A DNA stretch of 64,000 bases from Bryobacter aggregatus MPL3 (GTDB lineage: Bacteria > Acidobacteriota > Terriglobia > Bryobacterales > Bryobacteraceae), in assembly GCF_000702445.1 (NCBI RefSeq), contig NZ_JNIF01000003.1, forward strand, positions 992,001 to 1,056,000, read 5' to 3'. The notes beneath the pieces were generated by a model. The model was given only the letters and a program-made list of their open reading frames with translations. It had not been told where the DNA came from and made no database searches. The translations under genes and the position numbers were made by a program. Of this stretch, positions 53,387 to 62,418 are shown in pieces. How positions within the stretch are numbered: the stretch's first letter is position 1; each line of letters begins with the position of its first letter.

Positions 53387-55222
53387 CTAGAGTTTTTGGC
53401 TCTTCGGATGCATCCCCACCAGCATCATCTCTTCCCGTAGCGGCTCGCGTCCCAGCAGCGGACTCAAATCCTCAAGCGGCGGTGACACCATCTGCCCTTC
53501 CGCCGTAATGGCGAGCGCGAGCTTCGGCACCAGTAACTGCATCGGATGCATTGGCACTTCGCAAAGCACTGGCTCCGGCCCCGATAACACATCTTCGAGA
53601 ATGGCATCGGCATTCTCCCAGTCACACAAAGTCGCCGTCCTGAAGCCAAACGCGGCAGCCACCTTGCCAAAGTCTGGACAAGTCACTCCCGACTCCGGAT
53701 CCGCCCCGGCAAGCCGTCCAAAAATCGCCTTCTGCGTATGCTTGATCGACAGATACGACCCATTGGTAAACAGAAAGATCTTCAACGGCAGCCGATGATG
53801 GATCGCAGTCTGCATCTCCTGCAGATTCATCAGGAAAGACCCGTCACCACTGATCAGGATGACGCGTCCTTTGCCACGGGCGAAACTTGCGCCAATCGCT
53901 CCCGGCAACCCGAATCCCATCTCGCCCAGTCCCGTCGAATACACAACCCGCTGGCCCAGCTTCAGCCGCAGCGCCTGAAAACTGCAAGTGCACGCAGTTC
54001 CGGCATCCAGCACCACCGTCTCGTCAGCAGAGAAATGGTCCGACAACTTGTCGATGAAGCGATAGGAGTTGATATAACCCGGCTCATGGTCATGCGTCCC
54101 CGCCTCGATGATCGGATACTTCTTGCGCCAGGCATTGCACTGCTTGAGCCAGGCCGTCGGTTCGGCCAGCGCCCCGGCCAGATGGGACAAGGACGATGCA
54201 GGCTCGCGCGGCTCGTCGAGCAAGGCGCGCAGAAAATCACCTGCATCGGCTTCAATTCCTAGATGCAAAAGCGAAGCCAGCTTCGCGATCTCAGTTGGAT
54301 CAATATCGACCATAATCCGAGTTGCGCCGCGAGCAAACTCAGACGCCTCATACCCCACCTGCGGGATAGCCAGCCTGGTCCCGATTGCGAGCAACAGATC
54401 GCAGTTCTGCAGAACAAAATTCGCGCAGCGCTGCCCGTACACCCCGGCATGTCCAAAGTGCAGAGGCTCATCGGTTGCGAGGAGGTCGGCACCGTTCCAG
54501 GCCGTCAAGTAGGCGGCAGGGTATCTCTGCAGCAGCGGCGCCACCAAAGCGCTCGCCCCCGCAATTCGAATCCCATTGCCGAGCCAGATCACCGGCCTCT
54601 GGGCCTGCGCCAGATACGCACGTACTTGAGCAACTGCGGCCTCCAGCGCTGATGGCTCTTTCGCCGGCGGCGTGTATCCTTCCAGCAAGTCTGGATCGAT
54701 CCTCGCCGACTGCACATCGACCGGAAGATCCAGCCACACCGGCCCCGGCCGCCCTGCGGACGCCAGGTACAGCGCCTTCTCCAGGTGATAGCGAATGGAC
54801 TCGGGCCGGTCGACCAGCGCCGCATACTTCGTCATTCCGGATACCGTCTTTACGACATCGAAACCCTGCACGCCCCACATCCGCAACGGGTTCGCCGCTG
54901 TGGCGTGTATCGACTTCTCTTGTCCCGACAGGATCAGACAAGGGACTGAATCGGCCCAGGCATTTAAGACGCCGATGATCGCATTCGCCGCTCCCGGCCC
55001 TGCCGTCACCAGCATCACGCCGGGCCGATCCGTCAAGCGAGCGTAGGCAACCGCAGCCATCAATCCGGCCTGTTCATGATGCGGGCAGACGTACTTGAGC
55101 TCCGGATGATAGGCGATCGAATCCAACAGATGCGCATTTCCCGCACCCGAGACCACAAAGACATGTTTGGCACGATATGCAGCCAACCGATTGGCCACAT
55201 ACTCACTTAGCTTCATCAACAT
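53387..55222 (-). CDS. ThDP-dependent enzyme of the acetolactate-synthase/YerE-like type
   Basis: The 611-residue protein has the three-domain ThDP layout: an N-terminal pyrimidine domain with the cofactor-activating Glu50 (VCPHHEQAGLMAAVAYAR), a central domain, and the C-terminal PP domain with ISGDGSFLMNLQEMQTA and TNGSYLSIKHTQKAIFG. Family members include acetolactate synthase and YerE, which joins a two-carbon unit to CDP-3,6-dideoxy-4-ketoglucose in yersiniose synthesis. Context (rfbFGH on the other side of the IS relic, an SDR upstream) favours a sugar carboligase over branched-chain amino-acid synthesis (inference). It overlaps the SDR gene upstream by seven bases. Confidence 0.8.
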   Translation of the reverse strand: MLMKLSEYVANRLAAYRAKHVFVVSGAGNAHLLDSIAYHPELKYVCPHHEQAGLMAAVAYARLTDRPGVMLVTAGPGAANAIIGVLNAWADSVPCLILSGQEKSIHATAANPLRMWGVQGFDVVKTVSGMTKYAALVDRPESIRYHLEKALYLASAGRPGPVWLDLPVDVQSARIDPDLLEGYTPPAKEPSALEAAVAQVRAYLAQAQRPVIWLGNGIRIAGASALVAPLLQRYPAAYLTAWNGADLLATDEPLHFGHAGVYGQRCANFVLQNCDLLLAIGTRLAIPQVGYEASEFARGATRIMVDIDPTEIAKLASLLHLGIEADAGDFLRALLDEPREPASSLSHLAGALAEPTAWLKQCNAWRKKYPIIEAGTHDHEPGYINSYRFIDKLSDHFSADETVVLDAGTACTCSFQALRLKLGQRVVYSTGLGEMGFGLPGAIGASFARGKGRVILISGDGSFLMNLQEMQTAIHHRLPLKIFLFTNGSYLSIKHTQKAIFGRLAGADPESGVTCPDFGKVAAAFGFRTATLCDWENADAILEDVLSGPEPVLCEVPMHPMQLLVPKLALAITAEGQMVSPPLEDLSPLLGREPLREEMMLVGMHPKSQKL

Positions 55223-56268
55223 CCTGACTGCTCCTCAAACGACAAGATCGTCCGTCCAAACCCCTCCGCAATTCCCACCCGCGGCTCCCAGCCCAGCGCT
55301 CGCATCTTCCCGATATCCGGGCAACTCCGCGAGATCGTACTATTCACATAACTGCTTGCCGCATCACGGTTCTGATACTCCACGCACAGGTTCCGCTCCG
55401 GGTATAGGCGGCACAGTGTCTCCGCAAGATTCCGAATCGAAGATTCCTCGGCACTCCCGACGTTGTAAGCCTGCCCGGAAGTTCCCTCGATCAGCACGCG
55501 GAAAAACGCAAGTGTGGCGTCCGCCAGATAGCAGAAAGCCCGCGTCGCCAACCCATCGCTCCGAAGAACCAGATTCCGGCGGGCCACTACGTCGGCTACC
55601 AGATCGGCAAAGACCCGGCCATCCTCCAAAGCCATCCCGGGACCATAAGTATGAAAGGGACGGACAATCTTCACCGGCACTCCAAACTGCGTCTGCCAAC
55701 AGACGCAAAGAGCCTCGCCTGCCCGCTTCGCTTCTCCGTAGCTGCAGCGAAGCTTCAACGGGTCGAGCAGTCCATACTGATCCTCGCGCGTTGGAATCAT
55801 GCTCCCATCGATCGCCCCATAAACCTCACCACTACTAAAGAACAGGACGCTCTCGCTCTTCCGATCGCGCGCCAACTCGAGCATCCGCCGCGTCCCAAAT
55901 ACATTCGCCTCAAAGGTCCCCACTGGGTCGCTGCCCAAGTACAGCGGACTCGCCTGGCTTGCCGCATGGACAATGAAATCGACCGGTCCCTCCGGCCCAC
56001 GATAGGCATCGCAAACATCCTGGACGACAAACTCCACCGCGCCTCGCCCAGCAAATCGCTTCCGGGCTTTCTCCAAATTCCGAACCAGCCCAAGCACCCG
56101 AATTCCAGCCCCACGCGAAGCATTCAGATGTAAGAGCGTCTCCACCATGTAGGCCGGCAAAAAACCATTGGCCCCAGTAACGAGGATGGTCTTCCCAAAC
56201 ATCCGCTCCCACGGCAGAGCCGAGGCCACAATTTGTTCCAGATCCGAATCCATCACGCGTATCGGCAC
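55216..56268 (-). CDS. NAD-dependent epimerase/dehydratase (extended SDR)
   Basis: The protein has 350 residues from GTG 56268, which has GGAG five bases upstream; longer and shorter starts exist. The nucleotide-binding loop is TGANGFLP (31-38), with HAASQAS, SSGEVYG, YGEAK (catalytic Tyr/Lys) and RPFHTYGPGM. It belongs to the UDP/dTDP/CDP-sugar SDRs. In the operon with the ThDP enzyme it may epimerise or reduce the branched sugar intermediate, as YerF does in yersiniose synthesis (inference). It overlaps the ThDP gene. Confidence 0.85.
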   Translation of the reverse strand: MPIRVMDSDLEQIVASALPWERMFGKTILVTGANGFLPAYMVETLLHLNASRGAGIRVLGLVRNLEKARKRFAGRGAVEFVVQDVCDAYRGPEGPVDFIVHAASQASPLYLGSDPVGTFEANVFGTRRMLELARDRKSESVLFFSSGEVYGAIDGSMIPTREDQYGLLDPLKLRCSYGEAKRAGEALCVCWQTQFGVPVKIVRPFHTYGPGMALEDGRVFADLVADVVARRNLVLRSDGLATRAFCYLADATLAFFRVLIEGTSGQAYNVGSAEESSIRNLAETLCRLYPERNLCVEYQNRDAASSYVNSTISRSCPDIGKMRALGWEPRVGIAEGFGRTILSFEEQSGC

Positions 56269-56330
56269 AAGTTCTCCACCAAGCAAGAATCGGCAAACTA
56301 AGGGAAAGGCTTTAGCCATCGAGCCGCTCA

Positions 56331-57170
56331 TTGCGCTACCCTCAATCCGTGCGCACCACGCTCCTCTATAGCCTTGTTGCTCTGGGAGCACTTCTCCTGT
56401 GGATCTTCGCCGCCCGTTCTGTCAGCCTGTTTCTGGACACGCTCCAAACGAAGCCAATCGGGGCAACTCCGGTTTCCAAGCTTCGCTTCGACAACGGCAC
56501 GCTGGAATTTGCCGGCATCCGCCTGGACTCCTTTACCCCCGCAACCGTCCTTACGGATCTCAAAGTCATGCTCAGTCCCAGGGGACGTGCCACGCTCTCT
56601 TTTGGCGCGGCACAGTTCCCCTGCGGCCCGGGCCACTCCAACTTTCCGCCGAGCGGACTGCCCGACATCGATTTCACCCCCGACCCCGGGGACACTGTCA
56701 CCTACACGACGGAACGAAGCCATTTGAGTTGGCCTACTCCCTTCCAAATGAACTTCATGACCGGCGTCAGCCCTTCCTGGAAGCGCCACCTCTACTCGCG
56801 CCTGCAATGGACCAAACGAAGCCACGCCCGGCTTGAGATCCTCTGGCGCTATGAACAGGGCTACTTCAGCGATGGGGGCTGGCGCCCGGAGAAGATCGAA
56901 TTCGGAACAGGCGGCCTCCTGCATGTCCGCATCACGGAAACGAAAGATCTTTACGAAGCCGCCGTACGCTACCTGGCCACAACAAAACAGTGGGCGCCCG
57001 CCACCTACCATCTTGAGGACCGCGGCCCCAGTGCAGACGGCGCCCACGAGATCCTCGCCGCCCTCCATCACGCTGATGCCACAGCGCAGCAGCCCGGTTC
57101 CGGACGTTCCGTGCAACTACTGCTCGATTCCAGGACCCGTCAGGTCACAGGCGAATTCGGATTCCAATAA
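56331..57170 (+). CDS. Hypothetical protein with one N-terminal membrane helix
   Basis: This protein of up to 279 residues has a single hydrophobic segment near the N-terminus (LLYSLVALGALLLWIFAA) and a mostly beta soluble domain. I do not recognise it. The start could be TTG 56331 or GTG 56349. A small two-helix gene follows directly (stop TAA, then ATG). The intergenic distance to the SDR gene is only about 60 bases, so a divergent promoter is likely. Confidence 0.65.
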   Translation: MRYPQSVRTTLLYSLVALGALLLWIFAARSVSLFLDTLQTKPIGATPVSKLRFDNGTLEFAGIRLDSFTPATVLTDLKVMLSPRGRATLSFGAAQFPCGPGHSNFPPSGLPDIDFTPDPGDTVTYTTERSHLSWPTPFQMNFMTGVSPSWKRHLYSRLQWTKRSHARLEILWRYEQGYFSDGGWRPEKIEFGTGGLLHVRITETKDLYEAAVRYLATTKQWAPATYHLEDRGPSADGAHEILAALHHADATAQQPGSGRSVQLLLDSRTRQVTGEFGFQ

Positions 57171-57368
57171 ATGCGCCTTACTGCAATTCTTCTCCTCGCC
57201 TCGGCTGCAGCGCTGGGGGTCTTCTCTTACTGGGGGCTGTTCACCACCTCCGGCCGCCAGCGTTTCGACGAGATGAGTGGCATGATTCCCTTCTTCGCCG
57301 GGTGTCTGGCTGCGCTTGCTGCCGTCTCAAGCGGGATCGCGTACCTGATCGCCTGGAGGCGAGGATAG
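57171..57368 (+). CDS. Small two-helix membrane protein
   Basis: The 65 residues contain two hydrophobic segments (LTAILLLASAAALGVFSYWG and FFAGCLAALAAVSSGIAYLIAW) joined by a short polar loop, and a basic C-terminus (WRRG). It starts directly after the preceding stop codon, so it is likely co-transcribed. No family was recognised. Confidence 0.6.
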   Translation: MRLTAILLLASAAALGVFSYWGLFTTSGRQRFDEMSGMIPFFAGCLAALAAVSSGIAYLIAWRRG

Positions 57369-58058
57369 TCACACCGCGTCCTGGACACAACGGAACCCGA
57401 TCACGCGGCTGCCGCGCACCGGTGTAAAATCCCAGCGCCGCAACGCACAACGGGCCATTTCGGCCGGCATGATCCAGGAGCCGCCTCGCAAGATCTTCAA
57501 CGGCAAGTCATCCACCCGAAGCCCATTGCGCAAACGAAACACATTGCCCGTGCCGGAGTCGCTGGCAGTCCACTCCAGTACATTGCCTGCCATGTCGCGG
57601 CATCCATACGGCGAGGCGCCCGCCTGTCCATAGTGATCCACGGCAGTGGTTCCAGCACCATCCGTATTGCAGCGGACCGCATCGAACACATCGCCCCACG
57701 GATAGACACGGCCATCGGTCCCACGCGCGGCGAGTTCCCATTCCACCTCAAGCGGGAGCCGGGCCGCTCTCCAGGCACAATACGCGCAAGCGCCTCGCCA
57801 GGTCACACCCGTGGCAGGATGTTGCGCAAACTGAGGCTTTGCAAAGGAATTCTCACATTCAAACCACTTTGCCTCGCCCAACAGATCGGCACACGGAGGG
57901 ATCGCATGGGCAGGAAGCGACGCTAGAAACGCCGCATACTGCGCATTCGTGACCGGATCACGATCGATCCAGAAGCCATGCGCCACGCTCTCGATCCGTT
58001 GTGTCTCCGCTTCTCCATAGAGGAAAGATCCTCCGGGAACCCAGACCATCTCCTCCAC
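57369..58058 (-). CDS. SUMF1/FGE-fold (formylglycine-generating-type) protein
   Basis: The protein (about 229 residues) shows the sulfatase-modifying-factor fold: VWVPGGSFLYG, WIDRDPVTNAQYAAFL, PATGVTWRGACAYCAW, LEVEWELAARGTDGRVYPWG, MAGNVLEWTASD and GFRCVQD. FGE proper oxidises a cysteine in sulfatases, while many relatives are non-catalytic or act in ergothioneine-type chemistry. GFRC is the usual C-terminal motif, but the full catalytic set cannot be confirmed by eye. The start at GTG 58058 or ATG 58049 lies just after the preceding gene's stop. Confidence 0.8.
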   Translation of the reverse strand: MEEMVWVPGGSFLYGEAETQRIESVAHGFWIDRDPVTNAQYAAFLASLPAHAIPPCADLLGEAKWFECENSFAKPQFAQHPATGVTWRGACAYCAWRAARLPLEVEWELAARGTDGRVYPWGDVFDAVRCNTDGAGTTAVDHYGQAGASPYGCRDMAGNVLEWTASDSGTGNVFRLRNGLRVDDLPLKILRGGSWIMPAEMARCALRRWDFTPVRGSRVIGFRCVQDAV

Positions 58059-58060
58059 CG

Positions 58061-58684
58061 CTATCTCATCTTGTCCACGCCATCGACATCGATTGTGACC
58101 GGCTTGCCAAGGGACACATAGTCCACATCCACCACCCGCGAACCCAGCACCGCCCCATCGCGAAATACCAGCAGCAAGTTCCGGCCTTCCGGAGGCTTGG
58201 AAAACTGAAAACTGCGATCGCGCCCGACGGGAACATCTTCTGCCGATTCCGTTCCAAACAGCGGCTGGATCCGCACCCACAAGGTTGCCCCAACCGTGTC
58301 TCCGCCCACCACCTTCCCGGACAAAGCTCTCGGTGTCCCACTCGTCCGCCCCATCGTAAACGCCTGTCCCGCCATCACCACGACATTGCTCGTATCCACC
58401 GCCAGCACCAGAGACTCCTCCTGCTTCACGACATAACGAACATTCCAATCTGCCGCCGCAGGGCCATTCTGATAACGCAGAACCGCTGTGTAGCTGCCAT
58501 ACGGAATGCCCGTCGCCAGCAGTCCTTTGAATCGGGCAGCAAACTCCGGCCCCGCATCGCTGGTGAAACGGAATACCCGAACATCCAATGATTTTCCATC
58601 CCGGTCTACCGGAACAATGCGCACCGTGGACACTTGCGCCAAGAGGCACTGCGCCAGCAATAGAAAAAGAGCGATCCTCACCAA
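58061..58684 (-). CDS. Secreted hypothetical protein paired with the SUMF1 gene
   Basis: The 207-residue protein has a signal peptide (IALFLLLAQCLLAQ) and a beta-rich mature part without catalytic motifs I recognise. It contains IPYGSYTAVLRYQNGP and a repeated VVGGDTVGATLWVRI strand pattern, recalling carboxypeptidase-regulatory-like beta sandwiches. The start is GTG 58684. The SUMF1-domain gene follows two bases after its stop, so the two form an operon. Confidence 0.65.
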   Translation of the reverse strand: MVRIALFLLLAQCLLAQVSTVRIVPVDRDGKSLDVRVFRFTSDAGPEFAARFKGLLATGIPYGSYTAVLRYQNGPAAADWNVRYVVKQEESLVLAVDTSNVVVMAGQAFTMGRTSGTPRALSGKVVGGDTVGATLWVRIQPLFGTESAEDVPVGRDRSFQFSKPPEGRNLLLVFRDGAVLGSRVVDVDYVSLGKPVTIDVDGVDKMR

Positions 58685-58747
58685 GTTGGCCGCCTCCTAT
58701 TCACCATCCTAGGGCACACCAACCGGAAGGATCGCTCTCACAGCGAT

Positions 58748-61700
58748 CTAGAAATAGAACTTCAGGCCCAGCACCAGCCGTCTGGCCAGCGCCGCGGCAT
58801 TGAAGTAGCCGAGATTCGAGTTGATCTGCGCACCACTCTGGTCAAAGCGCGCGCCGGTATCCACACCAGTGAACTGCGTGTGATTGAAAGCGTTATAGGC
58901 CTCGGCCCGGAACTGAATTCTCCGCTGCTCACTCGAACCCAGCTTGAAGTTCTTGAACATCGAGAGATCCCAGTTGGCCAGTCCCGGCTGTGTAAACAGG
59001 ACTTTTGCGGCATTCCCGGTTCCATTCACGCTGTTGCCCACTGTTGGAGGCTTGATGGCATTGACATTGAACCATTGCCCCTGCGGCCCCGGTTGATCCA
59101 CCTTAGCCACAACGACACTGCGGCTATCGAGGCCATTGCCCGTGCCACCCGTCAGATCTGCCGAGTAGCTCAAGCTGTAGCCAACACCTGAAGGCGCACC
59201 GGTGACAAAGGCAGTGACACCCGAGACTTCCCAACCATCGAGCGCAATCCTCGTCGCCCTGTTGTTCCAGTGCTTGCTGAAGTCGGGCAGGTTGTAAGTG
59301 TAGTTCATCTGGAAGTTCTGCGTCCGGTCAAAGCCGCTGCGTCCGTAGTTCCGCATGCGATAGTTCAACACCGGACTCACCGTGCCGCCGATCCCGTCCA
59401 CCAGATCCATCGCCTTGGACCACGTATAGCTCAGGTTGTAAGTGAGCTTCCGCGCAAAGCGCTTGGTCAACTGCGCCTGGAAAGCATTGTAGTTTCCAAT
59501 CCCGGCAAACTCGAGATAGTTGATATCGAGAAAGCCCGGACGCGGCCGCAGCAGGTTGGAGTTGAGCGGCCGGTTGCCGGTCACCGTTGGATCAATGTTC
59601 TGTGGCAGGAAGTTGGTGCCATAGGGCACCGCATTCAAGTTGCGAGTCTGCAACAGATTCTTCTGTGAGTTGCCGACATAGGCCACGTCCACAACGGTGC
59701 CGAACCAGGCACGCTGCTGGACCCCGAAGCTCCAGTTGTAGACCGAAGGCGGCTTGAAATCCCGCTGCACGGAGGTGACACTCGCCGGGCTCTTGCTCAG
59801 CGGTGTCGCCAACAGATTGTTGATGGTCGTGAAGTTTGCCGTCGAGGTGAGCACAAGCGGCGGGGTTTGCACAAGTTGCAGAATCTGGTCGTCGCTGAAG
59901 CGGTCATAGAAGATACCGAAGCCCGTCCGGATCGCGGTCTGTCCATTGCCGAAGACGTCCCAGGCGAGGCCAATGCGCGGAGCCACCTTGATGGGCGGCG
60001 TATACAGGATGCCTTCGTTGTAGATCTTCACACCCTGAAACGGCGTGCCCGCAGCGCTCGAGAAAGAACCGATTTTGACCGCAGGCGAGGTGAGCCCTGT
60101 GGCGGGATCCCGTCCGACGCGAGTTCCGGTGGAATCGATGAAAGGTTGAATCAGCGGAGGCTGCAGAGTCCGGTCATAGGTTGCGATATCGAAGGCTCCC
60201 AGCTTGTCGCCTGCACTGATCGTTGGCCTGATCAGATAGAAACGGACGCCCGCATCAATGGTCAGACGCTTGGTGACACGCCAGGTGTCCTGTGCAAACC
60301 ACTCCACATTGAGATAGCGGGCATGGGCGCCCGGGTGCGCATTCGCTTCTGTATAACCATCCACCACGCCCAGCAAAGCATTGGAATAGGCATAGCCCGT
60401 ATCAAGCGGATTCGTCGCATCGCGATCGAAGTTAAAGGTTCCATTGAAAGGGGTGCTGCGAGCAGCATTGCGAGTGCCACGTTCGAGAAAGATTCCGAAC
60501 TTCATGCTGTGCTTGCCGCTCACCCAGGAGAGATTGTCCGACCAGTTCCAGATGTTGTTTGTGCCAAAGAAGGGGAAGCGCTGTTCGATATTCAAAGATC
60601 CAGCATTCGGAACCCCGCCAAAGGTCGCATTCGGGATCAGCCCGAGGGGATTGGCCTGCGGGAAAAACTGAGGAATGTTCAAGCCGACCTTCGTACGGCT
60701 GTTGGCATCGAGCGCCGCCTGAGTCAGTGCTTCCACACTCTGCTTCGCCCGGTTCACACCGAAGGTAAACTCGTTCACCTTGTTGGTACTGAAGGTATGG
60801 ATCAAAGTAGAGACGAGGCCGGCACTCCGGATCTCATAGGCGATCGGCAACTGCGGCCAGTTGTTGCTGCCTCCTAAACCCGCCAGGAGCTGGAAGCCGC
60901 CTTTCGAGGCCTGATAATCCTGAATCAGACGAATGTAGGCCTGGGTCTTGGGAGAAATGTTATAGTCCAGCCGCAGAATGGAATCCCGCCGCGGTTGCTT
61001 GTTCACGCTCAGCCCGGCCCAGTTGTATTGACCACCCGGACCCGCCGTGTTGGGCGCAGGAAACAGGTTCAACAGCTTCTGCCCATTCGCATCGATCCGG
61101 TTGGCGGGGATGATGTTCCCCGGGAAGGGGGTGTTGCTATTAAAAGGGTCGGTGACGGTGACACCGGATTTCGAGAAATCTCCTCCTCGCTCAGCCAGCG
61201 TCGGGAAAGTCTGGTTCTGGACGCCCGACGGAATCGTCAACGGCAAAAAGTCCTGCGACCAGAAGAAAAACAGTTTATCCCGGTTGTGATTGAACTTCGT
61301 ACCGGGGATGAGGACTGGGCCTCCAATGAAATAACCGGGATTGTTGAACTTATAGTTGGGGCGGCGCAGACCGTTCTTATTGTTGAAGAACTCATTCGCG
61401 TTCATCGCCTCATTCCGGAAGAAGTAATAGGCGCCACCGTGGAAGTCCTTGGTGCCGCTCTTAATCACGGTGTTGATCGTTCCGCCGGAGCTACGTCCAT
61501 ACTCCGCCTGGTAATTGCTGGTGAGCACCTTCACCTCGGCAACAGCATCCAGATTCGGCGCCAAGTAGGGTCCCGTCATCGAACCGGTATCAAGGCTCGT
61601 CACGCCATCGAGGGTCAGATTGATCGACCCGGCGCGAGTTCCGTTGATGTTGATGCCTACCAGATCGTTCCAGCCGGGCGACTCGCGGTTGGCCGTGTCC

Positions 61701-62194
61701 GTCACACCGGGAAGCAGTTTCGCTGTTCCAATGTAGCTGCGGCCCTTCAGCGGCAACTCTTGCATCTGGCGAGTGGTAATTAGACCAGAACGCTCGGAGC
61801 TCTCCGTTTGCAGTCGAACCACTTCGGCAGTCACAGAGATTGTTTCATTGACTGCGCCCACTTCCAAAGCAATTTTCGGGAGGCTGACACGCTCGGTCGC
61901 AGTGAGGGAGATCGATCGTTGCTCGTAGCGCTTGAAACCCGCTGCCGTAACGCTGAGCCGGTATTCTCCAGGCAGCAGCTCATTGAATACAAAGTATCCC
62001 TCATCGTCCGTCTTTGCAATTCGCGACTGCGAGGTTTGTAAATTGGTGACACTCACTTCGGCTCCGGACACAACGGAACCAGAACCATCAAGCACCGTGC
62101 CGCTCAGTTTTCCAGTAAGCCCTTGGGCGCTTAACTGAGAGCCAGTACTTTGCAACAACACCAGAAGATACAACAACAGAGAGATCGCCCGCAT
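58748..62194 (-). CDS. TonB-dependent receptor, Oar-like with CarboxypepD-regulatory domain
   Basis: Up to 1175 residues if read from 62275. I use ATG 62194, which opens a good signal peptide (SLLLYLLVLLQSTGSQLSAQ). ATG 62248 is a second option. A CarboxypepD_reg-like domain (KLSGTVLDGSGSVVSGAEV) is followed by a plug (QMQELPLKGRSYIGTAKLLP; NLTLDGVTSLDTGSM) and a beta-barrel ending in RRLVLGLKFYF. This is the third such receptor in the window and is not closely similar to the others. No linked catabolic gene is seen; a short intergenic gap separates it from the secreted protein and SUMF1 genes. Confidence 0.9.
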   Translation of the reverse strand: MRAISLLLYLLVLLQSTGSQLSAQGLTGKLSGTVLDGSGSVVSGAEVSVTNLQTSQSRIAKTDDEGYFVFNELLPGEYRLSVTAAGFKRYEQRSISLTATERVSLPKIALEVGAVNETISVTAEVVRLQTESSERSGLITTRQMQELPLKGRSYIGTAKLLPGVTDTANRESPGWNDLVGININGTRAGSINLTLDGVTSLDTGSMTGPYLAPNLDAVAEVKVLTSNYQAEYGRSSGGTINTVIKSGTKDFHGGAYYFFRNEAMNANEFFNNKNGLRRPNYKFNNPGYFIGGPVLIPGTKFNHNRDKLFFFWSQDFLPLTIPSGVQNQTFPTLAERGGDFSKSGVTVTDPFNSNTPFPGNIIPANRIDANGQKLLNLFPAPNTAGPGGQYNWAGLSVNKQPRRDSILRLDYNISPKTQAYIRLIQDYQASKGGFQLLAGLGGSNNWPQLPIAYEIRSAGLVSTLIHTFSTNKVNEFTFGVNRAKQSVEALTQAALDANSRTKVGLNIPQFFPQANPLGLIPNATFGGVPNAGSLNIEQRFPFFGTNNIWNWSDNLSWVSGKHSMKFGIFLERGTRNAARSTPFNGTFNFDRDATNPLDTGYAYSNALLGVVDGYTEANAHPGAHARYLNVEWFAQDTWRVTKRLTIDAGVRFYLIRPTISAGDKLGAFDIATYDRTLQPPLIQPFIDSTGTRVGRDPATGLTSPAVKIGSFSSAAGTPFQGVKIYNEGILYTPPIKVAPRIGLAWDVFGNGQTAIRTGFGIFYDRFSDDQILQLVQTPPLVLTSTANFTTINNLLATPLSKSPASVTSVQRDFKPPSVYNWSFGVQQRAWFGTVVDVAYVGNSQKNLLQTRNLNAVPYGTNFLPQNIDPTVTGNRPLNSNLLRPRPGFLDINYLEFAGIGNYNAFQAQLTKRFARKLTYNLSYTWSKAMDLVDGIGGTVSPVLNYRMRNYGRSGFDRTQNFQMNYTYNLPDFSKHWNNRATRIALDGWEVSGVTAFVTGAPSGVGYSLSYSADLTGGTGNGLDSRSVVVAKVDQPGPQGQWFNVNAIKPPTVGNSVNGTGNAAKVLFTQPGLANWDLSMFKNFKLGSSEQRRIQFRAEAYNAFNHTQFTGVDTGARFDQSGAQINSNLGYFNAAALARRLVLGLKFYF

Positions 62195-62418
62195 CGTGGC
62201 ACGAACAAGATTGGTGAACCGTATTCGACTTAGACTCAGATTCCGCATGGCACAGATACTATCGCTTTCTATCAATAATGGAAATGCTTTTCTGGATTAA
62301 GCCATTTCAATGCAAGCGGAGATCTCAGATTCTTACCCCAGATCCACATCGTCTGCAAGCCAGTAACTGCGACGGGAAGCCTCGCCACTCCAAGAGCACA
62401 CTAGCGGAGAATGGAAGC

